The notes beneath the pieces were generated by a model. That model was not told the DNA's origin. It made no database searches and saw nothing but the letters and a program-made list of their open reading frames with translations. This document shows positions 7,591-15,915 of a stretch of DNA of 35,643 nt, piece by piece (within the stretch, counting starts at the first letter, position 1; each line of letters starts with the position of its first letter). A program made the translations under genes and the position numbers. Source of the DNA: an uncultured Rhizobiaceae bacterium (GTDB taxonomy: Bacteria; Pseudomonadota; Alphaproteobacteria; Rhizobiales; Rhizobiaceae); NCBI GenBank assembly GCA_947259295.1, contig CAMYMG010000059.1, positions 1 to 35,643 on the forward strand. Direction: 5' to 3'.

Positions 7591-8681
7591 GCGACCAGCG
7601 CCTTCGGCAAAAGCGCATAGAAATCAGCCGGATGATTGACCACCCCGGCAATTTCGCCGGCGGCATCGCCGGAACCGGCGAACAGGTCGCCGCGGGCCGG
7701 ACCGGTGATCGCCGACCCGGTGTCCTGGGCGATCATCACGCGGCGGAAGCCGTGCCCGCCGAAGGCGGTGAGCGACGGCGCGTCGATCCAGAAGGGCATG
7801 CCGAATGTATGCAGCAAGCGGTCGACGGCGACCGAGCGGCCGGGGGTCAGTGGCACCTTCGCGGCGGCGACCGGTCCGAGGGTCGCGTCGTCGACCGGCG
7901 CCTCGCGAAAGAAAATATAAGAACGATCTTGCTGCAGAATTTCGTCAATCCGGTCCGGTTTGGCGTCAAACCACGCCCGAATCGACTGCATTGTCACCGA
8001 TTTCGGCGGAATTTCACCCAGTTCCGCGAGGATTTTTCCTGGTCCGGTGAACCGCTGTCCTGACTTGGCCGCATAGGTCACCCGCCGGATCGTGCCGTCC
8101 GTCATGACAAGCCGGGCGGCACCCTGCACATGAATGAAGAAGGCATCGACCCTTCCGGCGAGCCAGGCAATCTCCAGCCCCTGCCCGGCAAGCGCTCCGC
8201 GCTCGATGGCGGCGCGGTCGTGGTACTCGACAAGACCGCTCGGGGTTTCACGTGCGAAGGCGAGGTAGGGGTCCATCCCAGCCGGCCGGTTGCTGTCGTC
8301 GACGTCAACCAGATTCGCCGGGCGGGACAGGAGAGGGACGGCGTACTCTTCGGTACGGACAGGCGAGGCATCGACCTGCGGTTCGTAGAAGCCGGTTACC
8401 AGGCCCGCTATATCGCCTTCGGGTCGAACGCGGGCGGGCGTGAAATGGCGCTCGAAGAATGCGCGGGCCGCTTTGCGGTCCGGGACGGATGTTTCACGTG
8501 AATCCGCATAGGCCGGGGCGAAGGCTTCGAAGCCAATGCCAAGCAAGCCTGTCCGGTAGGGTCTGATCAATGCCTGGAAGGCACTCCGCCTGAAAGCCTC
8601 GAAGGCCGGCAGATGATCGTCGTCCGCCCAGCCAGGCAGGTCGGCAAAATCGGTTGGCTGGAAGACGGAGAGCAGCGGCAC
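7587..8681 (-). CDS. mltA: Membrane-bound lytic murein transglycosylase A family protein (MltA)
   Basis: Cleaves the MurNAc-GlcNAc bond of peptidoglycan with 1,6-anhydro product formation. The 364-residue protein contains the MltA barrel domain (about residues 95-250: GDIAGLVTGFYEPQVDAS, AAIERGALAGQGLEIAWL, FIHVQGAARLV) and the 3D domain at the C-terminus (VDRLLHTFGMPFWID, then MIAQDTGSAITGPARGDLFAG, with the DTGSAI.G.RGD pattern including catalytic Asp). The only start found is GTG at 8681; it gives no recognisable signal peptide or lipobox, which is odd for this periplasmic enzyme. The coding sequence contains a parS-like element (8490-8505) read as DSRETS. It starts 29 bases after the Tim44-like gene stop. 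Confidence 0.92.
   Translation of the reverse strand: MPLLSVFQPTDFADLPGWADDDHLPAFEAFRRSAFQALIRPYRTGLLGIGFEAFAPAYADSRETSVPDRKAARAFFERHFTPARVRPEGDIAGLVTGFYEPQVDASPVRTEEYAVPLLSRPANLVDVDDSNRPAGMDPYLAFARETPSGLVEYHDRAAIERGALAGQGLEIAWLAGRVDAFFIHVQGAARLVMTDGTIRRVTYAAKSGQRFTGPGKILAELGEIPPKSVTMQSIRAWFDAKPDRIDEILQQDRSYIFFREAPVDDATLGPVAAAKVPLTPGRSVAVDRLLHTFGMPFWIDAPSLTAFGGHGFRRVMIAQDTGSAITGPARGDLFAGSGDAAGEIAGVVNHPADFYALLPKALVA
8490..8505. other. parS-like ParB-binding site inside mltA (14 of 16)
   Basis: TGTTTCACGTGAATCC matches the universal parS 16-mer TGTTTCACGTGAAACA at 14 positions, with the CACGTG core intact. It lies about 6 kb left of the putative origin, on the opposite side from the main parS cluster, within codons reading S-R-E-T on the minus strand. 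Two mismatches in one arm would be expected to weaken ParB binding. Confidence 0.55.
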
Positions 8682-8710
8682 GGCGATGGCTCCCGGACCC
8701 GCTGAGCGCC

Positions 8711-9424
8711 TCAGTCTTCTTCTTCGGTCGCCGCGAGCTTCCAGTTGGGATCGCGCGAACGGGTGTCGCGGGCAAAGGTCCAGACATCCTTGACCTCGGC
8801 GACGGTCTCGGGGTCGCCGTCGATGACCTCGCCGGCCTTGTCGCGGGTAGCCGAAATCAGCTCGCTGACGATGCGCAGCGTGATATGCGCCTCGGTGCCC
8901 TTCATCTCGGCGGCGACGATGTCGGCCTTGTCGATGCCGACAAAGGAAGACTGGATCTTCTCGGACCTGGCCTCGCGGTCGGCGATGGCCGCGACGAAGC
9001 CGTCATAGACCTCGCGCGACAGCAGGTTCTTCAGCGTCTTGCGGTCGCCGTCGGCATAGGCCAACACGATCATCTCGTACGCCATCTTCGCACCTTCGGC
9101 GAAGGTTTTCGGATTGAAGGTGGGATCGGCATCGCGAATGGCACGAAGGCCCTTGTTCAGCTCGGTGCCGGGCTTGGCGAAAGAGTCGATGGTGCCATAG
9201 GTGTCTTCGACCGGCGCGTCGCCGGCGCCACGCTTGCGCGGCAGCGAGACGACGTTCTCGTTCTCGGTGCTTGGCCCGGCATCTCTGGCATTCTTCGGCG
9301 CATTGTACGGATCGAAGGGGCGCCGCTCATTGCCGGTACGGCGGCCAAGCACATTGCGCAGCTGGAAGAAGATCACCACCGCCGCAACCATGAAAAATAT
9401 CGTGCCGAAGTCGAAGAATTCCAT
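8711..9424 (-). CDS. Tim44/TimA-like membrane-anchored protein
   Basis: 237 residues. An N-terminal transmembrane helix (MEFFDFGTIFFMVAAVVIFFQLRNVLG, about residues 5-22) is followed by an Asn/Arg/Pro-rich linker and a C-terminal Tim44-like domain (about 95-230; FNPKTFAEGAKMAYEMIVLAYADGD, LKNLLSREVYDGF, then a DVWTFARD..SRDPNWKLAAT ending). Bacterial members are related to mitochondrial Tim44, a matrix-side component of protein import; in Caulobacter a TimA-like inner-membrane protein is known. The start at 9424 is chosen because the helix follows directly; an upstream in-frame ATG at 9505 adds 27 polar residues before the helix. It heads the Tim44-mltA-smr-XRE operon and diverges from fxsA. 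Confidence 0.9.
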   Translation of the reverse strand: MEFFDFGTIFFMVAAVVIFFQLRNVLGRRTGNERRPFDPYNAPKNARDAGPSTENENVVSLPRKRGAGDAPVEDTYGTIDSFAKPGTELNKGLRAIRDADPTFNPKTFAEGAKMAYEMIVLAYADGDRKTLKNLLSREVYDGFVAAIADREARSEKIQSSFVGIDKADIVAAEMKGTEAHITLRIVSELISATRDKAGEVIDGDPETVAEVKDVWTFARDTRSRDPNWKLAATEEED

Positions 9425-9638
9425 GTCTTCCGCCAACCGATCCCTTGTCTCCGGCTTGCCGCGCGCCGCAGGCTCCAATACCTGCATATAGAACGCATGC
9501 CGCAATCATTCAAATCAAAGGCCTGCATACCTATATAAATCGCCAAGTACCAGCGGCGGACATGCCGATCTCGCTGGAACAGGTGGCACCGGGCATTTCG
9601 TCCGCCCGGATCGTGCCGGATTGAGAGCTCCCTTACCG

Positions 9639-10127
9639 ATGCGCATTTCCTTCATTCCCCTTTTGCTGCTGGCGCTGCCCTTCCTGGAGATCGCCGGCTT
9701 CGTCGTCGTCGGCGAGAGGATCGGCGTATTGCCGACCCTCGGCCTGGTGATAGCGACGGGCGTGCTCGGTGCCTTCCTGATGCGCCTGCAAGGCTTCGGC
9801 ATCATGAGCCGCATCCAGAGCGAGATGAAGGACGGCCGCGACCCTGGGCGAGAACTGGCGCACGGCGTGATGATCCTGCTTGCCGGTGTGCTGCTGCTGA
9901 TCCCAGGCTTCATTACCGATATCCTGGGCCTCCTCCTCTTCGTGCCCCCGCTTCGCGACATCGCCTGGCGCTTCCTGCGCGGCCGCGTCAGCGTGGTCAG
10001 CAGCGGCTTCGGCGGATTTGCGCGGCGCGGACCGGCAGCTCGAGGCAAGACGATCGACCTCGACGCGGACGAATATTCGGCCAGGCCCGATGACGAGTCG
10101 CCGTGGCGCAGGATCGACCGTCACTGA
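9639..10127 (+). CDS. fxsA: FxsA family membrane protein
   Basis: A 162-residue inner-membrane protein. The start MRISFIPLLLLALPFLEIAGFVVVG carries the FxsA signature LPxLEIxxFxxVG, followed by a second helix with GTLGLVIATG-like sequence (LPTLGLVIATGVLGAFLMRLQG) and GVMILLAGVLLLIPGFITDILGLLLFVPPLR, the most conserved family segment. FxsA in E. coli modulates exclusion of phage T7 when overproduced; its normal role is unclear. ATG at 9639 gives the canonical N-terminus; an in-frame TTG at 9621 adds six residues and is less likely. The hydrophilic C-terminus is rich in Arg and Asp. It diverges from the Tim44-like gene and is followed by a terminator-like hairpin. Confidence 0.93.
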   Translation: MRISFIPLLLLALPFLEIAGFVVVGERIGVLPTLGLVIATGVLGAFLMRLQGFGIMSRIQSEMKDGRDPGRELAHGVMILLAGVLLLIPGFITDILGLLLFVPPLRDIAWRFLRGRVSVVSSGFGGFARRGPAARGKTIDLDADEYSARPDDESPWRRIDRH

Positions 10128-10131
10128 ACCA

Positions 10132-10151
10132 GCCGCGGACAGCGGTTTTTT
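10132..10151 (+). terminator. Probable intrinsic terminator after fxsA
   Basis: GCCGC (10132-10136) and GCGGT (10142-10146) form a 5-bp stem (one G-U pair) with loop GGACA, immediately followed by a run of six T (10146-10151). It lies a few bases after the fxsA stop and about 110 bases before secB. The stem is short, so termination may be partial. Confidence 0.55.
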
Positions 10152-10259
10152 CCGCCCTCCCGCGCGTTCGGCCAAAACCTTGTCTTGGCCTTTCGAGCAT
10201 GCTAGCCAACGCTCGATTTTGAAACGGGCCGTGCGCGGCATCAGACAGGGAAGCGGCTC

Positions 10260-10766
10260 ATGGCCAATGAAGACAAGAAGCCGGAAGGTGCAGCAGCAGC
10301 CAATGGAGACGGCACTGCGGCCAAGCCGGCCCTCAACGTACTTGCACAATACGTAAAGGACCTTTCCTTCGAGAGCCCCGGCGCGCCCGGCTCGCTGCGC
10401 GGCCGCGACAAGGCGCCGAACATCGCCATCAACGTCAACGTCAACGCCAACCCGATCTCCGACAAGGAATTCGACGTCAACCTGACGCTGTCGGCCAAGG
10501 CATCGTTCGAAAAGGACGTACTGTTCAATGTCGAGCTGATCTATGGCGGCGTCTTCCGCATCGAGGGTTTCCCGCAGGAGCACATGCTGCCGCTGCTGTT
10601 CATCGAATGCCCGCGCCTGCTGTTCCCCTTCGCGCGCCAGATCATCGCCGAGGCGACGCGCAATGGCGGCTTCCCGCCGCTGATGCTCGACCCGATCGAT
10701 TTCGCGCAGATGTTCCAGCAGAAGATGGCCGAAGACCAGGCCAAGGCCAAAGTTCAGGCCAGCTGA
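10260..10766 (+). CDS. secB: Protein-export chaperone SecB
   Basis: Tetrameric cytoplasmic chaperone that keeps preproteins unfolded and passes them to SecA. The 168-residue protein has an Ala/Gly-rich N-terminal extension (residues 1-23) and then the family core: [74 protein letters not shown]. The N-terminal tail is usual for alphaproteobacterial SecB. A purine-rich AGGGAAG stands nine bases before the ATG. The gene is monocistronic, between the fxsA hairpin and its own strong terminator, and converges on dnaQ. Confidence 0.97.
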   Translation: MANEDKKPEGAAAANGDGTAAKPALNVLAQYVKDLSFESPGAPGSLRGRDKAPNIAINVNVNANPISDKEFDVNLTLSAKASFEKDVLFNVELIYGGVFRIEGFPQEHMLPLLFIECPRLLFPFARQIIAEATRNGGFPPLMLDPIDFAQMFQQKMAEDQAKAKVQAS

Positions 10767-10790
10767 TCCATCCATTCCGACTATTTCAAG

Positions 10791-10816
10791 AAGCCCGGCC
10801 TCGCGCCGGGCTTTTT
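10791..10816 (+). terminator. Intrinsic terminator of secB
   Basis: AAGCCCGGC (10791-10799) pairs perfectly with GCCGGGCTT (10805-10813) around a CTCGC loop, followed by T-run 10812-10816. The stop codon of the convergent dnaQ gene begins in the last T of the tract, so the two genes are packed around one terminator. On the minus strand the hairpin is followed by TTCTTGAAA, weaker but possibly also active for the dnaQ operon. Confidence 0.9.
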
Positions 10817-11532
10817 CAATGGGCGCTGCCGGCCTCGCCGATGCGCAGCCAGATGGCCTTGGCGCCGAGTTCGGCAACGAGTGCGCGGTGCGCCTGCAGC
10901 TCCATCTCCGTCAGACGCGGGGCAAGTGGAGCCGGGCGGGTCCTGATGACGATTTCCAGCGAAACCGATTCCGCCTGGCCGTCGGATCTCTGGGTCGCGC
11001 TGTCGAGGCCGAGCGCTGCCTGCTTGCCGCCGATCAGCTCGACATAGACTTCCGCCAGCAATTCCGAATCGAGCAGTGCGCCATGCTTGGTGCGGTGGCT
11101 GTTGTCGATGCCGTAGCGGCGGCACAAGGCGTCGAGCGAGTTCGGTCCCATGGGGTGGCGACGGCGCGCCAGCTGCAACGTGTCGACAACCAGGCCCGGA
11201 TCTACAGCCCGCTGGCCAATGCGCGCCAGTTCGGCATTGACGAAGGCCATGTCGAAGCCCGCATTGTGGGCGACGAGGCTGGCGCCATCGATGAAGGCGA
11301 GAAACTCGTCGGCAATGTCGGCAAAGGTCGGCTTGTCCGCGAGGTCGGCGGCGCTGATGCCGTGCACGGCCTGGGCGTCGGGATGGATCGCCCGGCCCTG
11401 CGGGTTCAGGTAGCGGTGAAAGACGCGGCCGGTGGGAAAGCGATTGACCAGCTCCACGCCGCCGATCTCGATGATCCGCTCTTCGCGCGAGTCCAGTCCT
11501 GTCGTTTCCGTATCGAAGACGATTTCGCGCAT
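10816..11532 (-). CDS. dnaQ: DNA polymerase III epsilon subunit (3'-5' proofreading exonuclease)
   Basis: Proofreading exonuclease of the replicative polymerase. The 238-residue protein carries the DEDDh motifs: ExoI FDTETTGLD at residues 5-13, ExoII VAHNAGFDMAF near residue 94, and ExoIII HRTKHGALLDSELLAEVYVEL near 155 with the catalytic His and Asp. The C-terminal tail (LQAHRALVAELG) is where epsilon binds the polymerase alpha subunit in E. coli. The start MREIVFDTETTG at 11532 is preferred to the open frame reaching 11592, because ExoI is always close to the N-terminus. It is the last gene of the PPSR-maf-aroE-coaE-dnaQ set, 56 bases after coaE. Confidence 0.96.
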   Translation of the reverse strand: MREIVFDTETTGLDSREERIIEIGGVELVNRFPTGRVFHRYLNPQGRAIHPDAQAVHGISAADLADKPTFADIADEFLAFIDGASLVAHNAGFDMAFVNAELARIGQRAVDPGLVVDTLQLARRRHPMGPNSLDALCRRYGIDNSHRTKHGALLDSELLAEVYVELIGGKQAALGLDSATQRSDGQAESVSLEIVIRTRPAPLAPRLTEMELQAHRALVAELGAKAIWLRIGEAGSAH

Positions 11533-11588
11533 CGAATCACCCTGTTTCGCGCAGGCAGCATGGCCACCGGCCGCGGGCCTCGCAAGCG

Positions 11589-12194
11589 TCACGCCGGCGC
11601 GGTGCCGTTCTTTCCCCCACTGACGTCGGCGATGATCGAAGCGACGGCCTCGCGGGCGGCTTCCATGCCGAGGCTCGTATCGATGACGAAATCGGCCATG
11701 GCCCGCTTCTCGGCGTCCGGCACCTGGCTGTCCAGGATCGCCGCGAACTTGTCCTCGGTCATGCCGGGGCGGGAGAGCACGCGCTGGCGCTGCACATCCG
11801 CCGGCGCCGTAACCACGACGACCTTGTCGACGCGGTCGCGGCCGCCGGTTTCGAACAGCAGGGGGATATCGAGCACGACCATCGGCTTACCATCGGCACG
11901 ATGGCGGGCCAGAAAATCCCGGGCGTCGGCGCGGACCAGCGGATGAACGATCTCCTCCAGGCGCTTCAACGCCTCGGGCTTTCCGATCACCTGGCGGGCA
12001 AGCGCTGCACGGTCGACCGCGCCGTTGACCAAGGTTCCCGGAAAAGCGGCTTCGACGAGCGGCGCGGCAGCGCCTGAATAGAGGCGGTGCACAGCTTCGT
12101 CGGAATCATGCACAGGCACCCCTGCCTCGGCGAACATCCTGGCGGTCGTCGACTTGCCCATGCCGATCGAGCCCGTAAGACCAAGCACGATCAT
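11589..12194 (-). CDS. coaE: Dephospho-CoA kinase
   Basis: Phosphorylates dephospho-CoA at the ribose 3'-hydroxyl, the last step of coenzyme A synthesis. The 201-residue protein starts [18 protein letters not shown], with the family P-loop [12 protein letters not shown]. It continues with [11 protein letters not shown] (about residue 29), [12 protein letters not shown] and the lid and base-binding segment [24 protein letters not shown]. The start at 12194 overlaps the aroE stop by four bases (ATGA). The frame is open up to 12266, but that extension lies within aroE. Gene order aroE-coaE-dnaQ is a conserved alphaproteobacterial arrangement. Confidence 0.96.
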   Translation of the reverse strand: MIVLGLTGSIGMGKSTTARMFAEAGVPVHDSDEAVHRLYSGAAAPLVEAAFPGTLVNGAVDRAALARQVIGKPEALKRLEEIVHPLVRADARDFLARHRADGKPMVVLDIPLLFETGGRDRVDKVVVVTAPADVQRQRVLSRPGMTEDKFAAILDSQVPDAEKRAMADFVIDTSLGMEAAREAVASIIADVSGGKNGTAPA

Positions 12195-13042
12195 GGCCGG
12201 CGTTCCATGTCGGCGATGACGAGCGCCCGCAGATCCGGCGTCACGTCCGGCATCACGCCGAACCATTTCGCGAAGCCCGGTGCTGCCTGGTGCAGAAGCA
12301 TACCCAGACCATCGACAGTCTTCAGTCCCCGCCGCCGGGCGGCGGCCAGCAGGGGCGTTTCGAGCGGCACGTAGACGATGTCGGTGACGATCGCGTGGTC
12401 CGGCAGGTGCGTGGGGTCGGCCGGCAATTTCTCGTTGCCGTGCATGCCGAGCGATGTCGTGTTGACCAGCAGGCCGGCATCGGCCAGCAGATCCGGCAAG
12501 ACTGCGGGTTCGTGCGCCGTGATGCCGGCACCGAAGCGGTCCGCAAGCTCGGCAGCGCGTGCCAGGGTGCGGTTGACGACCCTGATGTCGGCGAAGCCGC
12601 GCTGCTTGAGAGCGTGGATGACGGCGCGCGCCGCACCGCCTGCACCGAGAATCACCGCCGGCCCGGCCTGCTGCCAGCCGGCAGCGTGCTCGTCGAGGTT
12701 TGCGGCGAAGCCCAGGGCATCGGTGTTGCCGCCGACGAGCACCCCCTCCTCGAGCCAGAGCGTGTTGACCGCGCCGATCATGTCGGCGGCCGCGTCACGG
12801 CGGGCAACGGCTGCGAAGGCAGCCTCCTTGTGCGGGATCGTCACATTGCCGCCGGCATAGCCGTTTTCGCCGAGCGTGGCTGCAAAGCGTGCGAAGGCTT
12901 CCGGCGCGATGTCGACCGCTTCGTAGCTTCCGGCAATATTATAATGGCGCAGCCAATAGCCGTGGATCAGCGGCGAGCGCGAATGGGCGATCGGATGGCC
13001 GCAGACGAAGGCGCGGCCGGCTGTGTCAGCCATCGATGGCAT
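12191..13042 (-). CDS. aroE: Shikimate dehydrogenase (NADP+)
   Basis: Reduces 3-dehydroshikimate to shikimate in the aromatic amino acid pathway. The 283-residue protein has the substrate-binding signatures [18 protein letters not shown] (Ser pair), [12 protein letters not shown] with catalytic Lys, and GNTDALGF with the partner Asp. These are followed by the NADP-binding loop [13 protein letters not shown] and NRT (about residues 133-162, Arg of NRT binding the phosphate). The ending [19 protein letters not shown] is also typical. Two in-frame starts overlap the maf 3' end: 13042 (MPSMADTAG) and 13033 (MADTAG); either is acceptable. The 3' end overlaps coaE by four bases. Confidence 0.96.
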   Translation of the reverse strand: MPSMADTAGRAFVCGHPIAHSRSPLIHGYWLRHYNIAGSYEAVDIAPEAFARFAATLGENGYAGGNVTIPHKEAAFAAVARRDAAADMIGAVNTLWLEEGVLVGGNTDALGFAANLDEHAAGWQQAGPAVILGAGGAARAVIHALKQRGFADIRVVNRTLARAAELADRFGAGITAHEPAVLPDLLADAGLLVNTTSLGMHGNEKLPADPTHLPDHAIVTDIVYVPLETPLLAAARRRGLKTVDGLGMLLHQAAPGFAKWFGVMPDVTPDLRALVIADMERRP

Positions 13043-13625
13043 CCATTTTGCGCAGGGCGGCCAGGAGTTCCAGCAGCGGCAGGCCGACGATGGTGAAGTG
13101 ATCGCCCTCGATCTTCTCGAACAGCTGGATGCCCTCGCCCTCGATCTGGTAGGCGCCTACGCTCGACAGCGCACGGTTGCCGACACGTGCCAGATGGCGG
13201 CCAATGAAGGCCGGCGACAGCTTGCGCATGGTGAGGCTGGCGACGCCGACATGGCGCCAGGACACGACGCCATCGCGGGCCAATACCGCGGCGCTGTTCA
13301 ACTGATGGGTCTTTCCAGACAGTGCGAGCAGATGGCGGCGCGCGCCTTCCATGTCGGCCGGCTTGTGGAAGAGTTCGCCGGCCAGCGACAATGTCTGATC
13401 GCAGCCGAGAACCAGCGCGCCCGGATGCTGTTCACTGACGCGCAATGCCTTGGCCTCGGCGAGCACCAGCGCGACGTCCTCTGCCGTGGAGCCGGTACCT
13501 TCCAGCGCCAGTTCGACCGCGCGCTCGTCGATACTGGCGGGGAAGACCTCGACAGCGAGCCCGGCATTTTCGAGCATGGCTTTGCGGAACGGGCTACTGG
13601 AGGCGAGAATGAGGGTTTCGGTCAT
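13026..13625 (-). CDS. Maf-family nucleotide pyrophosphatase, YceF (m7GTP) type
   Basis: Hydrolyses non-canonical nucleoside triphosphates as house-cleaning enzyme. The 199-residue protein begins [18 protein letters not shown], the Maf signature (ASxSxxRxxLL), and has KAxAV-like KALRVSEQ. It then has [16 protein letters not shown] near residue 77, where the Asp-Gln pair is the YceF-type substrate determinant (7-methyl-GTP) rather than the ADTxV of the dTTP/UTP type. A late block [26 protein letters not shown] is also typical. The open frame to 13754 overlaps the PPSR gene and is not used. The stop lies inside the 5' end of aroE, so the genes are coupled. Confidence 0.93.
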   Translation of the reverse strand: MTETLILASSSPFRKAMLENAGLAVEVFPASIDERAVELALEGTGSTAEDVALVLAEAKALRVSEQHPGALVLGCDQTLSLAGELFHKPADMEGARRHLLALSGKTHQLNSAAVLARDGVVSWRHVGVASLTMRKLSPAFIGRHLARVGNRALSSVGAYQIEGEGIQLFEKIEGDHFTIVGLPLLELLAALRKMDAIDG

Positions 13626-13657
13626 GACTATCCTGGAATGATCTGTGTTCAGGCGGC

Positions 13658-14479
13658 CTAACGCGTCCGGCCGCGCAGGGCAACGATTGCCGCCGCGGTT
13701 TCCTCGATCGAGCGGCGGCTGACATCGATGGTGGGCCAGCCGTGACGCGTGCAAATCTTGCGCGCATAGGCCAGTTCCTCGGTGATGGTGGCGCGATCGG
13801 CATAGCCCTGCGGATCGTAGCCTGGGGCCGACCCGAGCAGGCGGTTCTGGCGGACATGCGATATCCGCTCCGCCGTGGCGATGAGCCCGACGATCAGCGG
13901 CTTTCGGGCGGTGACCAGGCTTTCGGGGATTGGCACGCCGAGAACGATCGGGATGTTTGCGGTCTTGATGCCGCGGTTTGCCAGATAGATGGAGGTCGGC
14001 GTCTTGGAGGTACGGGAGATGCCGATGAGCACGATGTCGGCTTCCTCGATGTCGTCGGGCAGCTGTCCGTCGTCATGCTCCATGGTGAAGTTCAGCGCAT
14101 CGATGCGGCGGAAATATTCCGCATCGAGCACATGCTGCGCACCGACCCGGCGGCCGGCCGGCGTTCCGAGATAGGACTGGAAGACGGTTAGAACCGGCTC
14201 GAGTACCGACACGCAGGGCAGGCCGAGGACCGCGCAGCGCTCATCGATCTGGTGCGCCAGCGCCTGGTCGACAACGGTGTAGAGCACGATGCCCGGCTCT
14301 TCCTCGATGTCCTCGAAGACCTTCATCAACTGCTTGTCGGTGCGGATCAGCGGATAGATGTGCTCGATGGAGCGTGCGTCCTTGTATTGCGCCGACGCGG
14401 CGCGGCCGGCCGCAAGGAGCGTCTCACCGGTAGCGTCCGAAATCAGGTGCAGATGAAAGAAGCTTTGGGGTTTGTTCAC
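13658..14479 (-). CDS. Pyruvate, phosphate dikinase / PEP synthase regulatory protein (PPSR, DUF299, RP001-type)
   Basis: Bifunctional kinase and pyrophosphorylase that inactivates and reactivates PPDK or PEP synthase through a threonine. The 273-residue protein begins [20 protein letters not shown] and contains the P-loop-like motif [18 protein letters not shown] near residue 148 and TGLRS-type [10 protein letters not shown]. The GTG at 14479 gives the canonical N-terminus [13 protein letters not shown]; the frame stays open to 14692 across the origin region, but that extension is not conserved in style. This is the gene called RP001 in Rickettsia, which together with hemE flanks the chromosomal origin in alphaproteobacteria. 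It is transcribed away from that region. A DnaA-box-like 9-mer (14472-14480) overlaps its start codon. Confidence 0.94.
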   Translation of the reverse strand: MNKPQSFFHLHLISDATGETLLAAGRAASAQYKDARSIEHIYPLIRTDKQLMKVFEDIEEEPGIVLYTVVDQALAHQIDERCAVLGLPCVSVLEPVLTVFQSYLGTPAGRRVGAQHVLDAEYFRRIDALNFTMEHDDGQLPDDIEEADIVLIGISRTSKTPTSIYLANRGIKTANIPIVLGVPIPESLVTARKPLIVGLIATAERISHVRQNRLLGSAPGYDPQGYADRATITEELAYARKICTRHGWPTIDVSRRSIEETAAAIVALRGRTR

Positions 14480-14880
14480 AGGGTGGGCCTGGAGCTGTGG
14501 TCTGCTGTGGATAGAACGGGAGCCTTCGGCACCGCGACGAAGAGCGACTGTATCAGAAGCCTGTTTGTCCACAATTCGCGGTAGCGTGAACTTTGTCCCG
14601 CCGAGTAGTCGAATAGCGGGGAAAACGGCCCTGCGGTCGAGCGATCCGCCAGAACGGCGGCTTCTGCCTGTCGCCAAGTGACGAGAAATCATGACGAAAT
14701 TCGATTGATCCCCAGACTTATCCTTTTCCCGCGCTATCTGCTACATGCTGCCCCGACGCCGGGAATCGCGGCCGACTGGGGATGAAGGCAAACAACCGAT
14801 TCCCACAGACTCTAAGAATCAGAAGACAGAAATTATCTAATTTCTTTAGTTTTAAGAGAAAGCTGTGAGGACGGGATCAG
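14480..14880. other. Putative chromosomal replication origin (oriC) between PPSR gene and hemE
   Basis: 401 bp without a plausible gene, between divergently transcribed RP001-type and hemE genes, the established place of oriC in Caulobacter, Rickettsia and Sinorhizobium. DnaA-box-like 9-mers (consensus TTATCCACA) are TTGTTCACA at 14472-14480, CTATCCACA on the minus strand at 14506-14514 (8 of 9) and TTGTCCACA at 14565-14573 (8 of 9); TTATCC at 14718-14723 is a partial match. A stretch at about 14829-14860 is near 80 percent A+T in an otherwise GC-rich window and could be the unwinding element. Most core genes to the left run leftward and those to the right run rightward, as expected for outgoing forks. 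No CtrA pair (TTAA-N7-TTAA) was found here. The hemE promoter must also lie here. Confidence 0.75.
14828..14845. repeat. AT-rich perfect palindrome in the origin region, upstream of hemE
   Basis: AGAAATTA (14828-14835) and TAATTTCT (14838-14845) are a perfect 8-bp inverted repeat with a two-base spacer TC. It lies 36 bases before the hemE start, within the AT-rich segment. It could be part of the duplex unwinding element, a protein-binding site at the origin, or an operator for hemE. Confidence 0.7.
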
Positions 14881-15915
14881 ATGGCTGAGAGCCGCATCTT
14901 GCTGGAGGTCCTGAAGGGCGCGCAGGCAACACCGCCTCCAATCTGGATGATGCGCCAGGCGGGGCGCTACCTGCCGGAGTACAGGAAGCTCAGGAAGCAG
15001 GCGGGGAGCTTTCTCGACCTCTGCTACAATCCGGACTTCGCCGTCGAGGTGACACTGCAGCCGATCCGCCGCTTCGGCTTCGACGCGTCGATCCTGTTTT
15101 CCGATATTCTCGTCGTGCCGCACGCGCTGGGGCGCGATCTTCGGTTCGAAGAAGGGCGTGGGCCGCTGCTTAAGCCGATCGGCCCCGATGAGGTGGACGC
15201 GCTGGACAGGGACGGGTTCCACGATCATCTGGCGCCGGTCTACGAGACGGTGAGGCGGCTGCGCAGCGAACTGCCGGGCAGCACCACGCTGATCGGCTTT
15301 TGCGGGGCGCCGTGGACGGTGGCGACCTACATGATCGCCGGGCACGGAACGACCGACCAGGCGCCGGGGCGGCTGTTTGCCTATCGCCATCCGGAAGCGA
15401 TGAAGAGGCTGCTGAAGACAATTGCCGAGCAGTCCGCCGCCTACCTGATCCGGCAGATCGAGGCGGGTGCCGACACGGTGCAGATCTTCGATTCCTGGTC
15501 GGGCGTGCTCGATGAGCCGAGTTTTCTTGCCTTCTGCGTCGAGCCGGTCGCGGAGATCATCAGGCTGGTGAAGGCCGCCCACCCGGATGTGCCCATCATC
15601 GCCTTTCCGAAGGGCGCCGGTGCGCACTATGACAGCTACCGGACGCTGACGGGTGCCGCCGCACTCGGGCTGGACTGGACGGTGCCGCTGTCGCAAGCGA
15701 AACGCCTGCAGGCGGGCGGTGCCGTGCAAGGCAATCTCGACCCGCAGCGGCTGGTGGCCGGCGGCAGGGCGCTGTCCGACGGGGTAGATGCCATACTGGA
15801 CGCGCTGGGCGATGGGCCGCTGGTGTTCAACCTAGGTCACGGCATCACGCCGGATACGCCGATCGCGCATGTCGAGGCGATGGTGGCGCAGGTGCGCGGG
15901 AGGACGGGACGATGA
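14881..15915 (+). CDS. hemE: Uroporphyrinogen decarboxylase
   Basis: Removes four carboxyl groups from uroporphyrinogen III to give coproporphyrinogen III in heme synthesis. The 344-residue protein has the first signature [20 protein letters not shown] (about residues 18-38, with the substrate-binding Arg pair), then [14 protein letters not shown] (Asp of the active site near residue 77), [16 protein letters not shown] and [11 protein letters not shown] near the C-terminus. It is the first gene to the right of the putative origin. Its stop overlaps hemJ by four bases (ATGA), linking two heme enzymes in one operon. A GAGG lies about ten bases before the ATG. Confidence 0.97.
   Translation: MAESRILLEVLKGAQATPPPIWMMRQAGRYLPEYRKLRKQAGSFLDLCYNPDFAVEVTLQPIRRFGFDASILFSDILVVPHALGRDLRFEEGRGPLLKPIGPDEVDALDRDGFHDHLAPVYETVRRLRSELPGSTTLIGFCGAPWTVATYMIAGHGTTDQAPGRLFAYRHPEAMKRLLKTIAEQSAAYLIRQIEAGADTVQIFDSWSGVLDEPSFLAFCVEPVAEIIRLVKAAHPDVPIIAFPKGAGAHYDSYRTLTGAAALGLDWTVPLSQAKRLQAGGAVQGNLDPQRLVAGGRALSDGVDAILDALGDGPLVFNLGHGITPDTPIAHVEAMVAQVRGRTGR

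Noticed and set aside
8244..8259. Second parS-like element GGTTTCACGTGCGAAG in mltA
   Set aside because: Only 11 of 16 positions match; the CACGTG core alone is expected by chance.
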